From: Lachnospiraceae bacterium
Lineage (GTDB): Bacteria; Bacillota; Clostridia; Lachnospirales; Lachnospiraceae
Direction: 5' to 3'
DNA: 27,093 nucleotides
Assembly: GCA_019420465.1 (NCBI GenBank)
Contig: JAHZHB010000052.1
Coordinates: forward strand, 15,661-42,753
Shown: positions 16,349 to 23,819 of the stretch, piece by piece
Position numbering within the stretch: position 1 is the first letter of the stretch
Layout of the letters: every line of letters starts with the position of its first letter
Notes under the pieces: model-generated
What the model was told of the DNA's origin: nothing
Seen by the model: the letters and a program-made list of their open reading frames with translations, nothing else
The model's database searches: none
Position numbers and translations under genes: made by a program

Positions 16349-16501
16349 AAGCTCTCCTCTAATTTCTCAATTGCAAGTGTGAAAAAAGTTTCACCGCTTC
16401 CGGCAATATCTCATCCTTGAACGAAAAATCGTCAGTATGCAACCGCTGTCATAATGCCATACGATTCATTTTCTGTTCTGTCCTGCCGCTGTATACACTT
16501 T

Positions 16502-17455
16502 TTAGCAGGTGGCGCCGCCGGTCACGTGAAGCTTTGCATCCAGTATCTCCTGCTTTCTTGAAAGCAGATCATCCGACAGCAGCTGCGCCTGCACATTGTC
16601 AAAGCCAAGGCGCTCGATCGTCTGGCAGAAACGCTCACCTGTCTTTCCCTGCTCTCTGAACAGCAGGATCGCCTTTTCGATCACATCCAGTGCCTCCTCC
16701 TTAGATGTGAATACTCTGTCAAGCGCACGTCCCATAGACACCTGCTTGCCCCAGCGACCACCGATATAGATCTTAAAGCCATAGGTACCGTCCGTAATGC
16801 TGTCAAATACACAGTTACCCACACAGCGTCCGCAGTGGATACACACATTCTCATCAATCTGCATTTTGCCATCCACCACACGGGCAGCTCCCACCGGACA
16901 GACCTTTTCAATCGCACACTTCTTGCAGCCCATACACTCTTCCGCATGATATGCAGGAATCCGCTGACCGATGATACCGATATCATTCAGATTCGGTTTC
17001 ACACAATTGTTCGGACATCCACCCACCGCAATCTTAAACTTATGCGGCAGCTTCACCTGACGATAGCCCTTATAAAAACGCTTATGAATCTCCTCCGACA
17101 GCGCATAAGAATCCAGAAGGCCATACTGGCATGTCGTACCCTTGCAGGAAACCACCGGTCGCACCAGCGAGCCTGTACCACCTGTTTCCAGCCCCTCCTT
17201 TGCAATAAACGCCTGGAACTCTTCAATTTTCTCATACGGAATTCCCTGTACCTCAATTGTCTGTCGTGTCGTAAACAGCACTGTCCCGTTACCAAACTTT
17301 TCTGCCGCATCCGCCACACACCGCTGCTGTGCTGCCGTGATCTTACCATTCACCGTGATCACACGCGCCGAAAACAGATCCGTCCCCGTATTATTCAGAA
17401 ATCCCATACCCTTTACACGCTTCACATCCGCCGCACTCACTGTCGCTGCTGCCAT
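16502..17455 (-). CDS. Small siroheme/ferredoxin sulfite- or nitrite-reductase-like protein
   Basis: The 317-residue protein combines a half nitrite/sulfite reductase unit with a ferredoxin insert, like AsrC and the small dissimilatory-sulfite-reductase-like proteins. The siroheme-Fe4S4 ligands would be C104 and C109 (CKGTTC, spacing C-x4-C) with C147 and C151 (GGCPNNC). The ferredoxin insert has C174, C177, C180, C186 and C205, C208, C211, C215, giving two [4Fe-4S] clusters. The expected reaction is six-electron reduction of sulfite or nitrite from ferredoxin-like donors in the cytosol. AsrA and AsrB partners are absent. The first motif is one residue shorter than the usual C-x5-C, so cofactor type is uncertain. 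Physiological role unknown. Confidence 0.82.
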   Translation of the reverse strand: MAAATVSAADVKRVKGMGFLNNTGTDLFSARVITVNGKITAAQQRCVADAAEKFGNGTVLFTTRQTIEVQGIPYEKIEEFQAFIAKEGLETGGTGSLVRPVVSCKGTTCQYGLLDSYALSEEIHKRFYKGYRQVKLPHKFKIAVGGCPNNCVKPNLNDIGIIGQRIPAYHAEECMGCKKCAIEKVCPVGAARVVDGKMQIDENVCIHCGRCVGNCVFDSITDGTYGFKIYIGGRWGKQVSMGRALDRVFTSKEEALDVIEKAILLFREQGKTGERFCQTIERLGFDNVQAQLLSDDLLSRKQEILDAKLHVTGGATC

Positions 17456-17602
17456 ACCTTACCTTCTCCCTTCATCTTCCGTTTTTTACTATAAATTATA
17501 TACTGATTCATATTCTTAATGTATCTGAACAGCAAATATTCAGATACTGAATAAACAATAACAATTATAGCACTTTCCCTCCACATTTTCGCGGAATATT
17601 GT

Positions 17603-17815
17603 GAATTTTTATACAAACAGGGATCAGTGAATGTTTCAGTCAGAGCATCTGCGTCCCGTGACATATATATACACACCTAAGCGACTTTCCCGAGCAAGAG
17701 TCCGAGACTACAGGCTCGGACCGGCGCAGGCGGAGCGCAGGGGTGCATATATATGTCACGGGACGCAGATGCTCTGGCTGAAACATTCACTGATCCCGTC
17801 CGTCATCAAAATTTC
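17603..17815 (+). repeat. Long palindrome D (family I), between glmS and the siroheme reductase gene
   Basis: The arms 17620-17670 and 17747-17797 pair along 51 positions with one exception, T17640/G17777, a U.G wobble in plus-strand RNA. An outer AT-rich helix pairs 17603-17610 with 17808-17815 across an internal loop whose right side starts GTCCGTC. The core 17677-17740 is in plus orientation, contains GTCCGAG/CTCGGAC, and is identical to palindrome A's core at 61 of 64 positions. The arms match nothing in A. It ends within a few bases of the glmS stop codon and fills more than half of the spacer. Confidence 0.86.
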
Positions 17816-17818
17816 ATA

Positions 17819-19657
17819 TTATTCTACTGTAACACTCTTTGCCAGATTCCTCGGCTTATCCACATCCAGCCCCTTGGCCACACTCACATAGTATCCCATC
17901 AGCTGCAGCGGAATCACCGCCAGAGACGTGGCAAAATGCTCATCCGTCTTCGGAATATACACCGTAAACTCCGCCGTATCCTCGATCTCATAATGTCCAT
18001 ACGTCGTAAGTCCCATCAGATAAGCCCCACGGCTCTTGCATTCCACCATATTGCTGACTGTCTTCTCATACAGCGCACTCTGCGTCAGTACCCCGATCAC
18101 CAGCGTACCATCCTCGATCAGACTGATCGTACCATGCTTTAACTCACCTGCCGCATATGCCTCACTGTGGATATAGGAAATCTCCTTCATCTTCAGGCTG
18201 CCCTCCAGGCTGATCGCATAATCAATACCACGACCGATAAAGAAAATATCCTTCGCATTGATCTGCTTGGCCGCAAACCACTGGATCCGCTCCTTATCCT
18301 CCAGAATCTTCGAGATCTTCTCCGGCAGTGTCTCCAGCTCGTCAAGAAGCTCTGTATAGTAGCCATCCTCTATCGTACCGCGAATCTTTGCAAACTGGAT
18401 TGCCAGACAGTACGCTGCGATCAGCTGTGTACTGTAGGCCTTTGTCGTAGCCACCGCGATTTCCGGTCCGGCCAGTGTGTAGAATACATTGTCCGCCTCA
18501 CGCGCGATAGAACTGCCCACAACATTCACAATACCAAGTGTCCTGATTCCGTGTTCCTTTGCCAGACGGAGAGCCGCCAGACTGTCTGCCGTCTCACCGG
18601 ACTGGCTAATGATAACGACCAGTCCCTTTTTATCCAGCAGCGGATTGCGGTAGCGGAACTCACTTGCCAGCTCCACACGAACCGGAATCTTTGCCAGATC
18701 CTCGATCACATACTGCGCTGCCATACCTACATGGTACGCAGAACCACAGGCCACGATATAAATCTGGGAGATTTCTCTGATCTCGTCATCGGAAAGTCCC
18801 ACCTCAGACAGATCCAGTACGTCGCCCTTTTTGACAGCATGCAGCGTATCCGCTACTGCCTTTGGCTGCTCATGGATTTCTTTCATCATAAAATGCTCAT
18901 AGCCGGCCTTTTCTGCCGCCTCAGCATCCCATTTGATCTCTACACATTCCTTTTCGATCTCATCCCCGTCCAGATTGTAAAAAGTGATCTCACCTTTTCT
19001 CATACGGGCCATTTCCATATTTCCAATATAATATACATTTCTGGTATATTTAAGGATCGCCGGTACATCAGAAGCCAGATACGTCTCACCGTCTGCCACA
19101 CCAAGGATCATCGGACTGTCCTTTCTGGCCGCATAGATTTCTTCCGGATACTCTTTGAACATCAGTGCCAGCGCATAGGAGCCACGGATACGCACCAGTG
19201 CATGGTTGATCGCATCTACCGGCGTATGCTCATATTTCTTATAATAATAATCCACCAGCTTGACAGCAACTTCTGTATCTGTGGAAGAATAAAAACTGTA
19301 GCCTTTGCGGATCAGTTTATCCTTAAGTTCCTGATAATTCTCAATAATACCATTGTGCACACCGATCACATTGCCATCGTCGGACATATGCGGATGCGCA
19401 TTTATCTCTGACGGCTCTCCATGGGTGGCCCAACGTGTATGTCCGATACCACATGTACCAAGCAGCGCTTCGCCGTTATTTGTCTTTTCTTTGAGGGCTA
19501 CGAGACGGCCCTTGGCTTTGACCGTCTTTGTGGCATTTTCGCCATCACGTACAGCCAGACCCGCTGAATCATATCCTCTGTATTCCAGTTTTGACAGTCC
19601 GTCCAGAAGGATCGGTGCCGCCTGGTGATTACCTGTAAATCCTACGATTCCACACAT
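17819..19657 (-). CDS. glmS: Glutamine--fructose-6-phosphate aminotransferase (isomerizing)
   Basis: The 612-residue enzyme makes glucosamine-6-phosphate from fructose-6-phosphate and glutamine, committing sugar to peptidoglycan synthesis. The N-terminal class II glutamine amidotransferase domain starts MCGIVGFTG with the Cys2 nucleophile and includes GIGHTRWATHG. The two SIS isomerase domains include ACGSAYHVG, SQSGETADS and GRGIDYAISLEGSLKMKE. The C-terminus, PRNLAKSVTVE, is the family's closing motif. The ribosome binding site is AAAGGAG. The 275-bp upstream region shows no recognisable glmS ribozyme core, so control by that ribozyme is not supported here. Palindrome D follows the stop. 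Confidence 0.97.
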   Translation of the reverse strand: MCGIVGFTGNHQAAPILLDGLSKLEYRGYDSAGLAVRDGENATKTVKAKGRLVALKEKTNNGEALLGTCGIGHTRWATHGEPSEINAHPHMSDDGNVIGVHNGIIENYQELKDKLIRKGYSFYSSTDTEVAVKLVDYYYKKYEHTPVDAINHALVRIRGSYALALMFKEYPEEIYAARKDSPMILGVADGETYLASDVPAILKYTRNVYYIGNMEMARMRKGEITFYNLDGDEIEKECVEIKWDAEAAEKAGYEHFMMKEIHEQPKAVADTLHAVKKGDVLDLSEVGLSDDEIREISQIYIVACGSAYHVGMAAQYVIEDLAKIPVRVELASEFRYRNPLLDKKGLVVIISQSGETADSLAALRLAKEHGIRTLGIVNVVGSSIAREADNVFYTLAGPEIAVATTKAYSTQLIAAYCLAIQFAKIRGTIEDGYYTELLDELETLPEKISKILEDKERIQWFAAKQINAKDIFFIGRGIDYAISLEGSLKMKEISYIHSEAYAAGELKHGTISLIEDGTLVIGVLTQSALYEKTVSNMVECKSRGAYLMGLTTYGHYEIEDTAEFTVYIPKTDEHFATSLAVIPLQLMGYYVSVAKGLDVDKPRNLAKSVTVE

Positions 19658-19932
19658 ATTTAATCTCCTTTATACTAATCGTTGGCCTTTTCACTTCTAT
19701 ATAATAAGGAAAATGCTTTTTCTTTTTGTCTCTACCATTATAATCCGTACTATAATACCACATTCCATCCATATCTGTCATCCTTTTTGTATACCGGACA
19801 TTTTCCTCTTTGCCGCACAAATTTTCCATGGGTATTCTGCACATTTTTTATGCACACCATACATAGTATGCTGTGCAGCTTTACCATAAAATGAAACCAT
19901 AAGGTTAGAAAAGAGAAAGGAGGGATTCCAAA

Positions 19933-20925
19933 ATGATGACACTTCGAGAAAACGCCATGGCAATTTACAATCGTGAGCAGCCCGATTTTTACGGAGATCT
20001 GATGGAAGCTATAGAGCTCGTTCCCGATCCGGTCCTGATGTCCGGTTTTGGTCCGCAGGATGGAAAGCCCTACAAGGATCCATGGGGTGTTACCTGGATG
20101 TTCAAAGCCGGTGCTCCCGGTCCTCATCCGCACATCACCGAAGAAAACAAAGTAATCACTGACATCGAAAAATGGGAGGAACAGCTGACAATTCCGGGAT
20201 TTGACGGTCTCGACTTTGGACCTGCCATCGAAGTAGCCAATGCCACTGACCGAAAGGAGAAATTCGTCGGTTTTATGTTTGGCGGAGGACTTTTTGAACG
20301 GACACATTTTCTGATGGGTATGGAAGATGCACTGGTCAATTATCTGGAATATCCGGAGGAAATGGCCGGACTGCTTAGAAAGATCGCAGATTACAAGATC
20401 GCCTACATCCGCCTGATGGCCGAAAAGGTACACCCGGACATCATCTTTTACCACGATGACTGGGGTTCCAAACAGAATGTATTTCTTCCACCTGCTGTAT
20501 GGCGTGAGCTGATCAAGCCACTGCAGAAAGAGATTGCTGATACGATCCACGAATGTGGCATGATCTACATGCACCATGCCGACTGTATCTGCCAGCCGAT
20601 CGTCAAAGATATGGTAGAGATCGGTGTGGATATCTGGCAGGGCGTCATTGCCCAGAACGATATCGTCAAGATTCAGGAGATCACCGAGGGTAAACTCGCC
20701 ATGGTTGGCGGTATCGATGGTCCGGCGATCGATATCGACGGTATCTCTGAAGCAGCGATCCGTAAAGAGGTGCGACGGGCGATCGATACCTACTGTCCGG
20801 GCGGACGATTTTATCCCGGCATTCCCAACGGCATATGCTTCAGGGAATGGAACAACAGCATTTTTATGGATGAGCTTCACACATATGGCCGGCAGTTTGC
20901 TCTTGAACACCCGGTCGGCAAATAA
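19933..20925 (+). CDS. Uroporphyrinogen decarboxylase-family methyltransferase-like protein 1
   Basis: This 330-residue TIM-barrel protein of the UroD superfamily lacks the N-terminal arginine motif of true heme UroD, so it is not a heme enzyme. It resembles the MtaA/CmuA branch, which moves methyl groups between methylcobamide and an acceptor using zinc. Candidate zinc ligands are in MHHADCIC (residues 213-220), and HDDWGS (174-179) is shared with paralogue 2. The start has AAAGGAGGG upstream; a second ATG follows at once. It is first of three co-directional genes with an MFS transporter and a second UroD protein. No corrinoid protein or MttB-type substrate enzyme is adjacent. The acceptor is unknown. 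Confidence 0.78.
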   Translation: MMTLRENAMAIYNREQPDFYGDLMEAIELVPDPVLMSGFGPQDGKPYKDPWGVTWMFKAGAPGPHPHITEENKVITDIEKWEEQLTIPGFDGLDFGPAIEVANATDRKEKFVGFMFGGGLFERTHFLMGMEDALVNYLEYPEEMAGLLRKIADYKIAYIRLMAEKVHPDIIFYHDDWGSKQNVFLPPAVWRELIKPLQKEIADTIHECGMIYMHHADCICQPIVKDMVEIGVDIWQGVIAQNDIVKIQEITEGKLAMVGGIDGPAIDIDGISEAAIRKEVRRAIDTYCPGGRFYPGIPNGICFREWNNSIFMDELHTYGRQFALEHPVGK

Positions 20926-20979
20926 CTTACAAAATATCAAGAAAACACAGACATCTCGTCTGTAAAGGGGGTTTTTATC

Positions 20980-22131
20980 ATGTCAGATAATACAAAAAAA
21001 GTCTCCGGTATCGGTACTTTCGCGATACTGAGTCTGTACCTTGTTTCTATGGGATTTACCGTAGTTACACCGGCAATGGCCACACTGGCCCAGCATTTTG
21101 AGGGCAAGGATATTTCCTGGTTCTCCACTCTGCCGACACTGTTCATCGTTATCGGTACTTTTATTGCCGGACAGCTGATGGGCAAAAAGCTCAGCTGCCG
21201 TTCGATGGCGATCATCGGATCTTTGATCTCTCTGGTCTTTGGATGTGCACCGGCTCTGTTTGACAACTACATGGGAACCATGATCTGCCGTGCAGCTTTT
21301 GGTTTTGGTATGGGCTTTATGTCCCCTCTGGGAAATGCACTGATCGTTGGTAACTTTGAAGGCCAGAAACAGGCTTCCTTACTTGGCTACGGAACGCTTT
21401 GCATGAACGGCGGCGGTATCGTCCTGCAGATGCTCGGCGGTATGCTGGCTGCCAAAAACTGGCAGCTGACTTTCTGGGGTCATCTGTTTATGGCACTGGC
21501 ACTGGTTATGGCGCTTTTCCTTCCGGAGCTTCCAAAGGCAGCGGAAACTGCACAGAACGCACCGAAAGAAAAAATGGGCGGCGCGGTATGGCTGATTTCC
21601 ATTATGCTTCTTATCTATAATGTTTTAAGCTTCCCGGTAATGATGAATCTGTCCGTGCTGTTTGTACAGCGTGGCGCCGGTGATGCGACGGTAGCTGCTA
21701 CTACCCTTTCACTTTATACAGTATTCGGATGTATCGCAGGTTTCCTGTTTGGGCAGCTTTTCAAGATCATGAAAAAGTATATCATCGCTGTAGGCTTTGT
21801 TCTCTGTGGTACAGGTGCCCTGCTTGTATACCTTGGCAGCACATCCGTGATCATGACGATCGGTGTGGTTATGCTTGGTTTTGGTTTCTCCATGATCCTT
21901 CCGGCCTGCATGGCATGGGCAGGTATGGCTACTCCGCCGAGTACGATCGCAGCTGCTTCTGCTACGATCCTGGCACTGATGAACCTTGGCGGATTCTTAT
22001 CTTCTTTCTGGCTGAAATTTATGGCCGCAGTAGCACACGATGCAATCGTTATGCCGATTCTCGTTGAATCTATCGTATTTTACATCTTTGCCGTACTGTT
22101 CTTTATCCGCAGTCCGTTCAAAGAGAAATAA
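20980..22131 (+). CDS. MFS transporter
   Basis: The 383-residue protein has about twelve membrane segments and fits the major facilitator superfamily. The N-terminal half has the conserved loop GQLMGKKLSCRSMAIIG after the second helix (about 66-82), in the place of the MFS A motif. A short cytoplasmic loop near residues 185-200 (LPELPKAAETAQNAPKEKMG) separates the halves. It lies between the two UroD-family genes, 54 bp after the first and 115 bp before the second, so the transported compound is probably their substrate or product. A small hairpin (ACAGAC/GTCTGT, 20947-20963) lies directly before the AAAGGGGG ribosome binding site. Confidence 0.86.
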   Translation: MSDNTKKVSGIGTFAILSLYLVSMGFTVVTPAMATLAQHFEGKDISWFSTLPTLFIVIGTFIAGQLMGKKLSCRSMAIIGSLISLVFGCAPALFDNYMGTMICRAAFGFGMGFMSPLGNALIVGNFEGQKQASLLGYGTLCMNGGGIVLQMLGGMLAAKNWQLTFWGHLFMALALVMALFLPELPKAAETAQNAPKEKMGGAVWLISIMLLIYNVLSFPVMMNLSVLFVQRGAGDATVAATTLSLYTVFGCIAGFLFGQLFKIMKKYIIAVGFVLCGTGALLVYLGSTSVIMTIGVVMLGFGFSMILPACMAWAGMATPPSTIAAASATILALMNLGGFLSSFWLKFMAAVAHDAIVMPILVESIVFYIFAVLFFIRSPFKEK

Positions 22132-22158
22132 TGTATACATATGAAATTTGAACTCTTT

Positions 22159-22195
22159 ATCCCCCGGGAGTTGCCAGACAGCAGCTGCCGGGGAT
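22159..22195 (+). other. Intercistronic hairpin between the MFS and second UroD genes
   Basis: ATCCCCCGG (22159-22167) pairs with CCGGGGAT (22188-22195) with one bulged C; the loop contains the further self-complementary CAGCTG. No T-run follows, so it looks like an mRNA processing or stability element rather than a terminator. Confidence 0.5.
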
Positions 22196-22246
22196 ATCAA
22201 AAGCAATAAATGACACAACTTATATAAACAACAGGAGGTATTTACT

Positions 22247-23308
22247 ATGTTAACAGCAAAAGAAAATATGATTCAGGTTATCGAAGGTGGCAAGCCGGAT
22301 CGTTTTGTCAATCAGTATGAGGCAGTTTCTCTGCTCTTCCATCCGTTCTTATTCAAATCTCCGATGGTTCCGAAGGGAACGAGTGTTAAAGATGCCATCC
22401 CGAATGCCTGGGGTATCTACAATGCGTTTCCGTCCAATACACCGGGTGCATTCCCTGTACAGGATCAGGAGCATCTGCTGGTAAAGGATATCGAGCACTG
22501 GCAGGATTATGTTAAGGTTCCGTCTCTGGACTTTACTGACGAAGAATGGGCTATGGCAAAGAATATGTACGATGCTGTAGATGGTGACAAGACGCTCAGA
22601 GCTATCTTTGTTGCACCTGGTCTGTTTGAGCAGTGCCATCATATGTGTACGATCGAGGAAGTTCTGATGGCTATGTATGAGTGTCCGGATGAGCTGCATG
22701 CGATGATCGATATGCTGGTTGATTTTGAGCTGAAGATGGCTGAGGGTATCTGTGAGCATCTGCATCCGGAGGCTATTTTCCATCATGATGACTGGGGCAG
22801 CCAGAAGAGTACGTTTATGAGTCCGGAGATGTTTGAGGAGTTCTTTGTTGAGCCGTACAAGAAGATCTACAGTTACTATCATGAGCATGGTGTTAAATAT
22901 GTCTTCCATCATTCTGACAGCTATGCTGCTACTCTGGTTCCGGCTATGATCGAGATGGGTATTGATGTATGGCAGGGCTGCTTCTCTACGAATGATCTGC
23001 CGAAGCTGATCGAGAAGTATGGTGACAAGATTACGTTCATGGGTGGTATTGAGAACTGTCTGGTCGACTATGAGGGCTGGACAGAGGAGAACTGCCGCAA
23101 GGTGATCAGAGAGACGATCGATGCCTGCACTGCTCCGTGTGGTAACAAGTATTTTATTCCGTGTATCGCTCAGGGTGGTCCGGGTTCTGTTTTCCCGGGT
23201 GTTTACCAGAGTATGTGGGATGAGATTGATAAGTATAATATTGAAAAGTTCGGCTGCACACAGGAAGAGCTGGATGAGGCGAGACTGCCGATCAATATTA
23301 TGTTCTAA
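22247..23308 (+). CDS. Uroporphyrinogen decarboxylase-family methyltransferase-like protein 2
   Basis: This 353-residue UroD-superfamily protein is paralogous to the gene at 19933. Shared blocks are HHDDWGSQ (179-186, against YHDDWGSK), FHHSDSYA (220-227, against MHHADCIC) and EMGIDVWQG (against EIGVDIWQG). The probable metal site therefore has Ser where paralogue 1 has Cys, so the two may have different roles, for example substrate side versus acceptor side of a methyl transfer. It lacks the heme UroD N-terminal motif. The ribosome binding site is a perfect AGGAGGT, stronger than that of the first gene. Synonymous choice in its second half leans to GAG, GAT and GGT, unlike the first paralogue. 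Confidence 0.8.
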   Translation: MLTAKENMIQVIEGGKPDRFVNQYEAVSLLFHPFLFKSPMVPKGTSVKDAIPNAWGIYNAFPSNTPGAFPVQDQEHLLVKDIEHWQDYVKVPSLDFTDEEWAMAKNMYDAVDGDKTLRAIFVAPGLFEQCHHMCTIEEVLMAMYECPDELHAMIDMLVDFELKMAEGICEHLHPEAIFHHDDWGSQKSTFMSPEMFEEFFVEPYKKIYSYYHEHGVKYVFHHSDSYAATLVPAMIEMGIDVWQGCFSTNDLPKLIEKYGDKITFMGGIENCLVDYEGWTEENCRKVIRETIDACTAPCGNKYFIPCIAQGGPGSVFPGVYQSMWDEIDKYNIEKFGCTQEELDEARLPINIMF

Positions 23309-23349
23309 ACAGATTTGTTTTATTTTCGACGTGAATTCTTCTCTTTATG

Positions 23350-23381
23350 GAGGCGGGGACGATGGTTCCTGCCTCTTTTTT
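23350..23381 (+). terminator. Intrinsic terminator after the second UroD gene
   Basis: A 10-bp stem (23350-23359 with 23366-23375, two G.T pairs, loop CGATGG) is followed by TTTTTT at 23376-23381. It should end the UroD-MFS-UroD transcript, 42 bp past the stop. Confidence 0.85.
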
Positions 23382-23411
23382 ATACATGATTGACGGATGT
23401 GGATTGACTCC

Positions 23412-23660
23412 GTGGAGGGCCGGGACACTGGTGGGGGATAAAAAAGCGGACGTTCGGGCAGTTGTTCTAAGGCTATACGTGAGGCGAAAGCAGGGGATCG
23501 GGAGCATTCAACGGGTTTTCTGATGAAAACCCGTTTCAGGCACCCTCAGCTTCCACATGGACTGTGGAAGCTGCCCCTGGTTTCGTCTCGCGTATAGCCT
23601 AAGAACAACCAGGCCCTCTCTTTACGCTTTTTTATCCCCCACCCCTCCCGTCCTCTCCCC
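23412..23660 (+). repeat. Long palindrome E (family II)
   Basis: The outer stem is exact for 19 bp (23430-23448 with 23625-23643) and continues outward through CGGGA/TCCCG (23421-23425, 23646-23650) and weaker pairing. The second stem pairs 23461-23496 with 23574-23609: 32 Watson-Crick pairs of 36, two G.T, one A.A and one G.G, closed by CAGGGG/CCCCTG. Two hairpins sit inside: 23510-23535 (11 bp, loop TGAT) and 23547-23573 (11 bp, loop TGGAC). Read on the opposite strand, every helix aligns with palindrome C, including GTTTTCATCAGAAAAC and the mismatch in GTTCTTAG/CTTAGAAC, while most paired bases differ. Confidence 0.86.
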
Positions 23661-23671
23661 CTGCTTTCCCC

Positions 23672-23818
23672 AAAGACGGCTTTCTTTTTGTCCACCACCA
23701 GAAACCGGGAGCGTATAAATAGTTCACGCGGAGATCGCTCAAAAACGCCTTGCGATCTCCGCGTGAACTATTTATACACTCCCGGTTTCGTCCGTCCCCC
23801 CAAAAAGAAAACGTCTTT
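23672..23818 (-). repeat. Long palindrome F, abutting the rnfB stop
   Basis: The inner arms 23701-23738 and 23752-23789 pair at 37 of 38 positions; the exception (C23712/A23778) is a G.U in minus-strand RNA. The loop is 13 nt. Across an internal loop of 10 and 11 nt, an outer helix pairs 23672-23690 with 23801-23818 (17 bp with a 2/1 internal loop). The right internal loop starts GTCCGTC, as in palindrome D. It ends one base from the rnfB stop codon, so on the minus strand it is the 3' end of the rnf operon transcript. It has no conserved core like A/D or C/E. Confidence 0.85.
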
Positions 23819-23819
23819 C

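Noticed and set aside
18167..19411. Long open frame of 414 codons opposite glmS
   Set aside because: Antisense to a complete GlmS; composition rich in Arg, His, Cys and Ile as expected for a shadow frame.
19658..19932. Possible glmS ribozyme upstream of glmS
   Set aside because: The conserved ribozyme core words are not present on the minus strand in this 275-bp region.
19933..20925. Heme-pathway HemE assignment for the UroD-family genes
   Set aside because: The N-terminal arginine-containing motif of true uroporphyrinogen decarboxylase is absent, and no other heme genes are adjacent.
19750..20940. Long minus frame of 396 codons opposite the first UroD gene
   Set aside because: Antisense shadow; the plus-strand frame has a ribosome binding site, family motifs and a paralogue.
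23519..23525. CTGATGA in palindromes E and C resembling the hammerhead ribozyme core
   Set aside because: It sits in the tip of a fully paired hairpin (GTTTTC, TGAT, GAAAAC), and the required downstream GAAA and cleavage-site helices are missing.
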